Of a stretch of DNA of 15,860 nt, positions 1-7,865 are shown piece after piece; position 1 is the first letter of the stretch, and each line of letters opens with the position of its first letter. The notes below the pieces were generated by a model that saw only the letters and a list, made by a program, of their open reading frames with translations, did not search any database and was not told the origin of the DNA. The DNA is taken from positions 1 to 15,860 of the forward strand of contig JAPLAJ010000051.1 of NCBI GenBank assembly GCA_026393335.1. Direction: 5' to 3'. This stretch comes from Rhodoluna sp. Lineage in GTDB: Bacteria > Actinomycetota > Actinomycetes > Actinomycetales > Microbacteriaceae. The position numbers were made by a program, and so were the translations under genes.

Positions 1-3000
1 AAGTTCAACGGCAAAGCTGCAACCAGCATTGTTCGCGTTGACAACTTCACAATTACTGCAACTACGCCAGCAGGTGTAAAAGGCTTTGCAGATCTAGAAA
101 TTACTCCTGCAGGTGGATCTTCTATTTCTAACAAAACTGTTTTCGCTTACTTCGAGTTACAGGTAGCTCCGCAGATTGATGAGTCAAGTTTGACCTGGCT
201 TCCTCCTGCCGGCGGTGTTCCCGTAACTGTTCGAGGTAAAAACTTCAAGGGTACCGATGGCAAGCCAGGTAAGGTTTACATCGCAGGAACTCTTGTAACC
301 GCAACTGTTTCAGCAGATGGAACTAGCGTTACCTTTACGCCTCCAGCTCTTGCTCCATCTAATGGCGCTTATGAATTCAAGATTGTTACCAACGAAGGTA
401 CGGCTTGGAGAAACATCTTCCGCGTTGCTATGCCGCCGTCAGGCCCTCCAGGTGGTTGTGAATACAACACCGGTGGCGATAGAAACATCGATGGCATGGG
501 TAGCAGAACTATCTACCTAAACAACAATGCTCTTCTGCTTGGCGAACTAGGTAATCCAACCGTTACTGTGAATGGCATTGAATCGCCAATCGTTGTTGCA
601 GGTAACACTGGTGGAAACGCACCTAGAGACTTTGTAACTTTTGATATTCCAACTACACCAGCTATTCCTTTGGGTTCTGTGTCTGTTGTTGTGAAGTTAG
701 GTCAAAACGCAGGATCAATTACTAACGACTGTTTCACGCGTTTTGCCTACCTGTCAATTACTGCTCAGGACAAGACCATCATGTTTGGTCAGAACCCAGG
801 TGAATTCCTAAAGACTGTGGTTGGTGAAAGAGGAACTGACAAGGTTACTTCTGTTGTTCTTTCATTCACCGGTATCGATGGAATCAACTACCCAACTAGC
901 ACAACTGTTCCTACAGCTGCTGGTCGCTACCAGATTCGTCCTAGCAGCGCCGTGATGAACCCAGGTAATTCAAGTAACTACAACTGGCTTTACTACGATG
1001 GTGTGTTCACAATTCAGGGTATCCCTGCTGTTGTTAGAGCAATCCAGTGCACAACTAAGGTCTATGGCGATGCAAATCCAACCATTGGATACTCAGTTAC
1101 TGGTTTGCCAGAGAACGAAAGCATCAAGAATGGATCAATTAGCTACGTTTATGAGGGCTACAACACTGCAGGTAATTACTATGGCCCAACCACAGCGATG
1201 CCTACTCGTGCAGGTACCTACACAATTACTCCAAGAGATGCTCAGCTGAACTCAGTAAACACAGCATCAATCTCATTTACATATGAGTCTTGTGAATATG
1301 TGATTACTAAGCGTCCGGTCTCTATCCAAGCTCTTGATTCCACAAAGATTTATGGATCTTCTGACCCATCAAGAACATGGACATTCACTAACCCATCAGA
1401 TAAGAACCTAGCGCCAGGAGATTCAACTCTTGCTGGCCCTACAGCGATTGAGCGTTACGAGGGTGAGAATGTTGGAGCATACGACTACGTTCCAGCAAGC
1501 CTTGATGAGTACAACCCTGACTATGAAATTACTTACTCATACTGGGGTGAGCTAACAATCTCTAAGAAGACCATTACAGTAACCGGTACAAACACTACTA
1601 AGAACTACTGCGAGCCAGATCCTGAATTCACTTTCACATCTGCTGGTCTTTTGTTCGGCGATGAGCTAAGTGGTTCGCTATCTCGTGTTGATGGTAACAA
1701 CGTAGGTAACTACGCTTACACCGCAGGAACACTAGATGGTGGAAACAACTACATTATTAGCTCTATCTCAGGAGGACAGCTAACAATTACCTCATGTCCT
1801 CTATACCTTGAAGCTGAATACCAAGAGAAGATCTATGGTGAAGTTGACCCAACCTTGAGCTACAACTTCGTTGGTGACTATGGTCTGATGTTCAGCGACT
1901 CTCTAACCGGTGCGCCGACAAGAGCAGTTGGAACAAACGTTGGAACCTATGTAATTAGCAAGGGAAATCTAAGTGGTGGAGCTAACTACTCAATTACTTT
2001 CTATAACAACAACCTTGTTATCACTAAGCGTCCAATCTGTTTCTCAACTGATGACAAGTCAAAGGTCTATGGAAACGCTGATCCTGTGTTCACCAAGGCA
2101 CAAGTCACTAACTCGCAGTGTTACTCATTGATTGGTTCTGACAGCGTTACCGGTTCTCTTTCGAGAGAAGCTGGAAGTGCAGTTGGTTACTATGCAATAA
2201 CTGCAGGATCTCTGACAGCTGGTAACAACTACGAAGTTTCTGTTACTTCAGGTCAGCTTGAAATCACCAAGCGTCCGATCACCATTACTCCTGCTGCTAA
2301 GAGCAAGACCTATGGTGACAATGACCCAACTTTGACTTTCTCTGTCACCACAGGAAACCTAATTGGCTCAGACACTCTTGCTGGAAGCCTGAGAAGAACT
2401 GACAATGAAAATGTTGGTATCTACGATTATGTTCTAAGCGAAGAGTTGTATCTTTACAACCCGAACTATGACATCACTGTAAATAACACCAACAAGTTCA
2501 CGATCAATAAGAAGACCATTACTGTTACAGGTGTAAACACTGAGAAGTATTACGGTGAATCAGATCCTGAACTTGATTACACCTCAACAGGTTTGATCAA
2601 TAACGACAGATTGTCTGGCGACCTAACTAGAGCTCCAGGTGAAAACGTCGGTAGCTACAACTACAGCATTGGAAACCTAACTGGTGGAGATAACTACAAC
2701 ATCTCTTCATTCAGCGGTGGAAAACTAACTGTTCTAAAGCGTCCGGTGGATGTTTGTGCAGAAAAGAATTCAAAGACCTATGGAGATGCTGATCCAACAC
2801 TCAGCTATACCATCTGTGGTGAATTCGGCTTAGTTTCAACTGACGCATTCACAGGTGCCATCACTCGTGCAACTGGTGAGAACGTAGACACCTACAGAAT
2901 TCAAAATGGAACTCTAGGCTTGTCTGCAAACTACACCTTGTCGTTCTATGAGGCAGATTTTGTTATTGACCCTAAGAAGATTTATCTAGATGCGCCTAAT

Positions 3001-6000
3001 AAGACCAAGGTCTATGGTGATGCAGATCCTGCTCTAACTTGGGCACTAGCAGCTGGTTCTGCTTGGGTAGGTTCAGATTCACCTACAGTGAATTTGACCA
3101 GAGCAGAAGGCCAGAATGTTGGAAACTATGACATCTCAGTTAGCTCTGTAACCGGTGGTTCAAACTACGATATCGAAGTTACCTCAGGGTATCTAGAAAT
3201 CACCCAGCGCTATATCACTGTAAAGCCAGATGGAAACACCAAGGTTTATGGAGATAACGATCCAACTTTGACTTTCACTGTTTCTGTCGGTTCGCTTGGT
3301 TACAAGGACGAGCTAGCGGGAGATCTCTCTAGAGCTTCTGGCGAGAACGTTGGTAGCTATGCGGTTGACCTAGGTGACTTTGTTGCAAGCAACCCGAACT
3401 ACAACATCTCTCTTGATGCAACCAACCAGTTCAGCATCACAAAGAGAGACATCACAGTTACCGCTGAGGCAAAGACTAAGGAGTATGGCCAGGAAGATCC
3501 TTCCCTTACATACACCACTTCAGAAACAGAACTTCCTAACGGAATCAATGTTGAACTTGATGGTTCATTGGAGAGAGTTCCTGGTGAAACTGTTGGCGAT
3601 CACAACATCGTGCAGGGTAGCGTTCTAAACACCAACAACACAAACTACACAGTCACTTATGTTGGTGCCAAACTCACCATCACAAAGCGAGATGTTTCTA
3701 TTTGTGCTGATGACAAGGAACACATCTATGGAGAATCTAGACCTGCAAACTCAGCTGCGCTTTGTGCTGGCAGTAGCTTTGTCGGCCCTGATGCTCTTGG
3801 AAGCGTAACCTTCACCTTCTCAACCGCTAACCCGGTAAATGCTGGTGATTACACAATCACTCCAAGTGCCGCTGTTCTATCAACAGGAAACCTTGCTAAC
3901 TACAACATCACTTACGAGAATGCGACTCTGACAATCACCAAGCGTCAGATCACAGTTACTGCAGCGGATAAGGAGAAGGCTTATGGTCAAAATGACCCTA
4001 CCTTCAACTACACCATCACTTCAGGAACGTTAGTAGGTTCAGACAGCTTCACAGGAGCTCTTTCAAGAGAATCCGGTGAAAACGTTGGTTCTTACGATGT
4101 GACTCTAGGTGCATTGACTCTTGGCGATAACTACGACATCACCGTTGGCGGTGGAAAGCTAACCATCAACAAGCTAGCTATTCGTGTTATCCCTTCTCCT
4201 AACCAGAGGAAGTCATACGGTGATAGCAACCCAACTTACCTATTCACTACCAACATTGTCTTGCCATTCTCTGAATCATTGGCAGGTGCTTTGGATAGAG
4301 ACTCAGGTGAAGATGTGAACGCATACGCGTACTCATTGGGAACTGTAGGAACATCTAACTCAAACTATGAGATCACCCTCGATACTGTAAACAAGTTCAA
4401 CATTGAAAAACTTGTAATTACAGTTACTGTGGACAATCTTGAGAAGTTCTATGGAGAAACAGATCCTGCATACACCTTTACTTTCGCTCCTTCAACATTA
4501 GGTAATGGAAGCCCAATCACTTTGAATGGTGCTCCAACCAGAGCAACTGGTGAAAACGTAGGAGAGTATCTAATTTCAGTAGGAACTCTCTCTGCTGGAT
4601 CTAACTACACTGCAAACATTTCTGCAGGCTCCAAGCTAACAATCAAGAAGCGTCCGATTACTCTGACAGCTGGAGATAAGACCATGGTTTATGGTTCTAG
4701 CCTTCCTGCTAACACTTTCGAACTAACTTCAGGAACAATGGCTGGTTCAGAAACTGTTTCTTCAGTTACCTACACCTACTCAACTAACCCACCGAAGAAT
4801 GTTGGTGCTTACGACATCACTCCGAGTGCAGCAGTTGTTGCAGGAGGACTGGCAAGTAACTACGAGATCACTTATGTAAAGGGTGAGCTAGAGATTACTA
4901 AGGCAGCACTTACTATCTACCTATCAGATGGAAACTCTGACTGGGGAGACAAGGTCAGCCCTGCTGGTGCAAGTAGTTCTGAGGGACTAAAGAACGGTGA
5001 CAAGTTGGGTACCTTCAACTACACCTTCGATGGTTCTGCAACTGTTCCAGCGATGCCTGGTGAGTATGCACTTGATGGAACTGTTGCAACATTCTCAACT
5101 GGTACTCCTGACAACTACGACATCACAATCGTTCCTGCGGTTTACACAATCAATGCTCCGTTCTTTGTGAATATTGATCCAAAGCGTGGCCCGGTTGCTG
5201 GTGGAACTAGATTCACCATCAATGGATTCGGTTTTGGTCTAAACAACCCTGTTGTGAAGTTCGATGGCTTGGATGCGACCGATGTGAAACTTGTTGGTAG
5301 CACCCAGATCACAGGTCTAACTCCACCTCACGTTGAAGGTCTAGTAGCGGTAACACTAATTACCGATCACGGAACTCTGGAACTTGGTGAAGTATTTACT
5401 TACTTCCCACCTAAGCCAACCCCTCAGATCACAGCTCTAGCTCCGACTGAAGGTCCAACTACTGGTGGAACCAAGGTCACAATGTCAGGTTCAGCATTCA
5501 AGGGCTCTGATGGCAAGGTTGCAAAGATCTATGTCAACGGAGTTCTAGCAACCGGCGTGAAGGTATCTAAGGACGGTAAGACCATTGAGTTCATTACCCC
5601 GAAGAACCCACAGGGACCGTCGGATATCAAGGTTGTAACCAAGGATGGAAGCTTCACCTACGCAGCAGGGTTCGAATACATCCCTGGTGCGAAGACCAGC
5701 ACAGCAACCATCATCTTCGGTGGAGACTCATCGGTTCTTCTAAAGCCGGCCTCTGACAGCCTTCAGAAGCTAATCAAGGGTATTCCTAAGAGTGCAACCA
5801 TCATCTCAATCAACATCAACGGTTGGGTTAAGAGAACTGCAAGCACAGCCATCGACGCCAAGCTTTCATTGGCTAGAGCAACTGTGACAGCTAACTTCCT
5901 AAAGAAGGCTGGCCTAAAGGGTAAGTACGTTCTAAACGGAAAGGGAATTTACCGTCTAGGTAATGACCAAGACCGTAGAGCAGAGATCGAAATTACCTGG

Positions 6001-6009
6001 ATTGATTAG
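1..6009 (+). CDS. Giant TIG/MBG-repeat surface protein with C-terminal OmpA-like domain (5' end outside window)
   Basis: The frame is open from base 1, so the true start and any signal peptide lie to the left; 2002 codons are visible, ending at TAG 6007-6009. Domain order by nucleotide: end of a TIG-like domain (1-171), TIG/IPT (about 172-432), a beta-rich segment bounded by two Cys (433-750), 18 MBG-type domains of 75-97 residues carrying a K-x-Y-G-x-x-D-P motif (751-5157), two TIG/IPT domains (5158-5412, 5413-5688) and an OmpA-like domain (5689-6006) with the motif LSLARA followed by DRRAEIEI. Known of these families: TIG and MBG domains are Ig-like stalk modules of adhesins, and OmpA-like domains bind peptidoglycan. 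Inference: a long extracellular fibre held to the wall by its C terminus. No C-terminal transmembrane segment or LPxTG is visible. The OmpA-like domain lacks the usual Asp that contacts diaminopimelate. Family assignment is firm; the ligand is unknown. Confidence 0.93.
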   Translation, partial: KFNGKAATSIVRVDNFTITATTPAGVKGFADLEITPAGGSSISNKTVFAYFELQVAPQIDESSLTWLPPAGGVPVTVRGKNFKGTDGKPGKVYIAGTLVTATVSADGTSVTFTPPALAPSNGAYEFKIVTNEGTAWRNIFRVAMPPSGPPGGCEYNTGGDRNIDGMGSRTIYLNNNALLLGELGNPTVTVNGIESPIVVAGNTGGNAPRDFVTFDIPTTPAIPLGSVSVVVKLGQNAGSITNDCFTRFAYLSITAQDKTIMFGQNPGEFLKTVVGERGTDKVTSVVLSFTGIDGINYPTSTTVPTAAGRYQIRPSSAVMNPGNSSNYNWLYYDGVFTIQGIPAVVRAIQCTTKVYGDANPTIGYSVTGLPENESIKNGSISYVYEGYNTAGNYYGPTTAMPTRAGTYTITPRDAQLNSVNTASISFTYESCEYVITKRPVSIQALDSTKIYGSSDPSRTWTFTNPSDKNLAPGDSTLAGPTAIERYEGENVGAYDYVPASLDEYNPDYEITYSYWGELTISKKTITVTGTNTTKNYCEPDPEFTFTSAGLLFGDELSGSLSRVDGNNVGNYAYTAGTLDGGNNYIISSISGGQLTITSCPLYLEAEYQEKIYGEVDPTLSYNFVGDYGLMFSDSLTGAPTRAVGTNVGTYVISKGNLSGGANYSITFYNNNLVITKRPICFSTDDKSKVYGNADPVFTKAQVTNSQCYSLIGSDSVTGSLSREAGSAVGYYAITAGSLTAGNNYEVSVTSGQLEITKRPITITPAAKSKTYGDNDPTLTFSVTTGNLIGSDTLAGSLRRTDNENVGIYDYVLSEELYLYNPNYDITVNNTNKFTINKKTITVTGVNTEKYYGESDPELDYTSTGLINNDRLSGDLTRAPGENVGSYNYSIGNLTGGDNYNISSFSGGKLTVLKRPVDVCAEKNSKTYGDADPTLSYTICGEFGLVSTDAFTGAITRATGENVDTYRIQNGTLGLSANYTLSFYEADFVIDPKKIYLDAPNKTKVYGDADPALTWALAAGSAWVGSDSPTVNLTRAEGQNVGNYDISVSSVTGGSNYDIEVTSGYLEITQRYITVKPDGNTKVYGDNDPTLTFTVSVGSLGYKDELAGDLSRASGENVGSYAVDLGDFVASNPNYNISLDATNQFSITKRDITVTAEAKTKEYGQEDPSLTYTTSETELPNGINVELDGSLERVPGETVGDHNIVQGSVLNTNNTNYTVTYVGAKLTITKRDVSICADDKEHIYGESRPANSAALCAGSSFVGPDALGSVTFTFSTANPVNAGDYTITPSAAVLSTGNLANYNITYENATLTITKRQITVTAADKEKAYGQNDPTFNYTITSGTLVGSDSFTGALSRESGENVGSYDVTLGALTLGDNYDITVGGGKLTINKLAIRVIPSPNQRKSYGDSNPTYLFTTNIVLPFSESLAGALDRDSGEDVNAYAYSLGTVGTSNSNYEITLDTVNKFNIEKLVITVTVDNLEKFYGETDPAYTFTFAPSTLGNGSPITLNGAPTRATGENVGEYLISVGTLSAGSNYTANISAGSKLTIKKRPITLTAGDKTMVYGSSLPANTFELTSGTMAGSETVSSVTYTYSTNPPKNVGAYDITPSAAVVAGGLASNYEITYVKGELEITKAALTIYLSDGNSDWGDKVSPAGASSSEGLKNGDKLGTFNYTFDGSATVPAMPGEYALDGTVATFSTGTPDNYDITIVPAVYTINAPFFVNIDPKRGPVAGGTRFTINGFGFGLNNPVVKFDGLDATDVKLVGSTQITGLTPPHVEGLVAVTLITDHGTLELGEVFTYFPPKPTPQITALAPTEGPTTGGTKVTMSGSAFKGSDGKVAKIYVNGVLATGVKVSKDGKTIEFITPKNPQGPSDIKVVTKDGSFTYAAGFEYIPGAKTSTATIIFGGDSSVLLKPASDSLQKLIKGIPKSATIISININGWVKRTASTAIDAKLSLARATVTANFLKKAGLKGKYVLNGKGIYRLGNDQDRRAEIEITWID
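751..5157 (+). repeat. Array of 18 MBG-type domains with a four-domain higher-order period
   Basis: Domain boundaries (starts) at 751, 1021, 1312, 1567, 1792, 2029, 2272, 2512, 2740, 2974, 3208, 3445, 3688, 3943, 4174, 4411, 4651 and 4903. Most end in an I-T-K-like strand followed by R-P/D-I-T-V opening the next domain. Domains 3-6, 7-10, 11-14 and 15-18 form four super-units of 960, 936, 966 and 984 nt. Examples: 3/7/11/15 share an N-P-x-Y-(D/N/E)-I end; 4 and 8 both open K-T-I-T-V-T-G and end in S-G-G-x-L-T; 12 and 16 share an inserted N-G segment; 13 and 17 share D-Y/A-Y-x-I-T-P-S-A-A-V. Domains 1 and 2 resemble 17 and 18. Copies have diverged at the DNA level, so the expansion is not recent. 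Confidence 0.85.
5689..6006 (+). other. OmpA-like C-terminal domain of the giant surface protein
   Basis: About 106 residues: a first strand (TATIIFGG), a helix (SDSLQKLIKGI), a second strand (IISININGW), then the helix with LSLARATVTANFLKKAGL, a G-K-G turn and the final R-R-A-E-I-E-I strand. This is the order seen in OmpA/MotB-type peptidoglycan-binding domains. The Arg of the LSxxRA motif is kept. The Gly-His-Thr-Asp segment that supplies the diaminopimelate-contacting Asp reads G-W-V-K here, so the usual ligand contact is changed. Confidence 0.75.
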
Positions 6010-6030
6010 GTAACAAGCTTTTCGGGCAAC

Positions 6031-6062
6031 AGTGGTGGGATTGATAAATCAGTCCCACCACT
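6031..6062 (+). terminator. Hairpin terminator after the giant surface protein gene
   Basis: A perfect 10-bp inverted repeat (agtggtggga / tcccaccact) with a 12-nt loop, 21 nt after the stop codon; four more pairs can form below it across a 2-nt bulge (6025-6028 with 6063-6066). Only a short T run (ttta) follows, so termination strength is uncertain. Confidence 0.6.
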
Positions 6063-6115
6063 TGCCTTTAAGCCAGCAATTGCCAAGGTGACCTAAAAAA
6101 CTTTCAATAATTTAC

Positions 6116-6145
6116 GCATTTATGCTCTAGAGCATTTATACTCTA
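6116..6145 (+). promoter_or_regulatory. Palindromic operator and direct repeats at the XRE promoter
   Basis: A perfect 14-bp palindrome, ATGCTCTAGAGCAT, lies at 6122-6135. Overlapping it are two 14-nt direct repeats differing at one base, gcatttatgctcta (6116-6129) and gcatttatactcta (6132-6145), spaced 16 nt apart. A -10-like hexamer TATACT (6137-6142) ends 6 nt before the ATG at 6149 and no Shine-Dalgarno sequence is present, which fits a leaderless transcript. No good -35 box is visible. Inference: a binding site for the XRE protein encoded directly downstream, which would block its own promoter. Confidence 0.6.
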
Positions 6146-6148
6146 ATT

Positions 6149-6382
6149 ATGGGAAGACAGCCTAAACAAGATAAAGACCAGCTGGATAACTTCGTCGAAG
6201 AATGGCGAACTAAGCGAAAGATCTCCAGGCAGGAACTAGCTGATTTAGTGGGGGTTCATTATCAAACGATGAGCTACATCGAACGTGGGGAATACGCTCC
6301 TACTCTCGCTCTAACCCTGCGCCTAGCCGCAGCCCTAGATTGCAAAGTTGAACAACTATTCAAATTGAAAGTGAGCATCTAA
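6149..6382 (+). CDS. XRE-family (Cro/CI-type) small transcriptional regulator
   Basis: A 77-residue DNA-binding protein made almost entirely of one helix-turn-helix domain. Residues 27-35 (RQELADLVG) and 38-47 (YQTMSYIERG) form the two helices of the HTH; E-Y-A-P-T and the C-terminal L-A-A-A-L-D-C-K-V-E-Q-L-F segment are typical of the short YozG-like XRE group, which often sits beside a membrane protein gene. An in-frame TAG at 6128-6130 limits the start; ATG 6149 is preceded by a TATACT -10 hexamer and by no ribosome binding site, so the mRNA is probably leaderless. The stop overlaps the next start (TAATG, 1 nt). Inference: an autoregulator that also controls the downstream membrane genes. 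The signal it answers to is unknown. Confidence 0.9.
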   Translation: MGRQPKQDKDQLDNFVEEWRTKRKISRQELADLVGVHYQTMSYIERGEYAPTLALTLRLAAALDCKVEQLFKLKVSI

Positions 6383-7557
6383 TGTCAAAGCAAAGCATCT
6401 TCGCAGAAATTAGAACTGCGCGAGTTGAGCGAATTCTTGACGCCAAGCAGAGTCGTGTTCTGACATCCCCTTGGATGAGGCGGACACTTAGCTTGGTGGC
6501 AATTATTTCAAGCTATGCGGTACTAGCAACCTTGCTAATTCCAACCCCATACACAATTAGCAAAACCAATCGTATCCGTCCGGATTACGACTTGATGGAT
6601 AGCACTTGGCTCTATGACTTCAGAGATACTACTCAAGGCATCGCACTGCTGCTTTTGATTTGGAGTTTCATTCTGCTTCGTATGTCGATGAGAAGAGTCA
6701 CCTTACTCCCAAATGAGTATTTAGATGAACTTCAGATAATAAATCGAGACTGGGCTTTCAAGACCGGCTACCTAGTGGTTAGAAGAATAGGATTTGGACT
6801 TGCCTTGCTGTTTGCCTTCCTAGCAACCGTTGGAAACCAGTTGACGGGTTTCTCCGCAGGCTACGGGATAATCCCTAACGCATTTAGAGCTTTAGAAAGA
6901 TACGTATCTGATCTAAGCACTGAAGATCCGTTCGGTTTCTACTTCAAAGCTTTTCTACTGCTTGCGTTTGTTGCCTACTCATTTCCATTGATTCTCTTAG
7001 CCTGGCGAGAGGCGCGTTTTCCTGAAGTAGTTCCAGAAGCTCAAGTGAATCAAGAGACTAAAGAGCCAAGTACTGAGGCTAGAAAAGCTAAGTTCTACTT
7101 CACAGCTCTCAAGTGGATCTTAATTTTCATGGCTGCATGTGCATCACTTGCCATTTCTCCAAACATATTCATGACATTTGGTTATCTCTACTATGTGCTG
7201 ATTATTCCTCTGGTGTACTGGGTTATTCCAGGATCTGTAGTCCTATTTGTTTGGGCGTCGATTACTGCGACTAAGAGTGTCATATCTGCCAGAAAAGCAG
7301 GCTTTTCATCTACACAACAGAAGCGTTGGGCAAACCTAACCACATTGTTTTTGACAATAACTTTGATTCTTGGATTGGCTGTTGGTTCTCTCATGGTGTT
7401 TGCATTTTCTAACGCTTGGCGACAACTCGGTCTTGAATCCGGTTTCCTCCTACCAGCCGCATTGCTCTCTGGCTTCTTGATGATTCCAGCTCAGGCAATC
7501 TCGATGGCTTTCTTTGCCAAGTTGGAGACCAAGCAGAAGGTAGCGTATGACGAGTAA
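6382..7557 (+). CDS. Polytopic membrane protein of unknown function, paired with the XRE regulator
   Basis: A 391-residue protein I do not recognise. About eight hydrophobic segments are visible, near residues 35-55, 85-101, 134-152, 185-207, 242-260, 264-292, 319-343 and 355-377. The N-terminal 33 residues are charged and probably cytosolic, and a hydrophilic Glu/Lys-rich linker lies at about 208-238, splitting the protein into two halves of about four segments. I see no transporter, kinase or enzyme motif. The start overlaps the regulator's stop by 1 nt and has only a weak purine stretch upstream, so translational coupling is likely. The 3' end overlaps the next gene by 11 nt. Inference: a membrane partner or target of the regulator. 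Confidence 0.85.
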   Translation: MSKQSIFAEIRTARVERILDAKQSRVLTSPWMRRTLSLVAIISSYAVLATLLIPTPYTISKTNRIRPDYDLMDSTWLYDFRDTTQGIALLLLIWSFILLRMSMRRVTLLPNEYLDELQIINRDWAFKTGYLVVRRIGFGLALLFAFLATVGNQLTGFSAGYGIIPNAFRALERYVSDLSTEDPFGFYFKAFLLLAFVAYSFPLILLAWREARFPEVVPEAQVNQETKEPSTEARKAKFYFTALKWILIFMAACASLAISPNIFMTFGYLYYVLIIPLVYWVIPGSVVLFVWASITATKSVISARKAGFSSTQQKRWANLTTLFLTITLILGLAVGSLMVFAFSNAWRQLGLESGFLLPAALLSGFLMIPAQAISMAFFAKLETKQKVAYDE

Positions 7558-7792
7558 GGTTCAACGAAGAGTGCGCATAACTGGGATTGTTTTGGGTGTT
7601 ATTCCCTTGAGCACAATTCCTTTGTACATCGTATTTCAAGACGCTTGGACCCCAATTCCAGGAATAATCATGCTCGTTGCACTGATATCAATTTGGTTTG
7701 TGCCAGTGGCAATGGTCCTAGGTTGTATTGATTTAGTCATAGCTATCGGAAACCGATTTGAGATCAGGGTGAAGAAACCTTCAACTGAGTAG
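7547..7792 (+). CDS. Small two-segment membrane protein
   Basis: An 81-residue hypothetical protein with a basic N terminus (residues 1-10), a hydrophobic segment at about 11-30, a short Trp/Pro turn, a long hydrophobic stretch at about 38-68 and a charged tail. It starts inside the preceding gene (11-nt overlap in another frame) with a good ribosome binding site, AGAAGG, at 7535-7540, 6 nt before ATG. That SD and the overlap make it a real gene of the same operon rather than a shadow frame. No family is recognised. It may be a subunit of, or act with, the 391-residue protein. Confidence 0.7.
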   Translation: MTSKVQRRVRITGIVLGVIPLSTIPLYIVFQDAWTPIPGIIMLVALISIWFVPVAMVLGCIDLVIAIGNRFEIRVKKPSTE

Positions 7793-7865
7793 TTATAGCG
7801 CTTCGGAGTTAGTTGGAAGCGACTTGATAGTCTCTCTAGAGGGATAAACACTGAAAGGCTTTGCA

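Noticed and set aside
190..192. TTG at 190 as the start of the giant surface protein
   Set aside because: The same frame is open and domain-like back to base 1 (a TIG-type segment), so TTG 190 is an internal Leu codon; the gene begins outside the window.
751..5157. CRISPR-like or recent tandem DNA repeat
   Set aside because: The repetition is at the protein level; DNA copies are diverged, in frame and lack identical repeat/spacer units.
7793..7865. A promoter for the DUF998 gene (TTGATA or TTGGAA with GATAAA)
   Set aside because: Hexamers do not fall at acceptable spacing; only the ribosome binding site is convincing.
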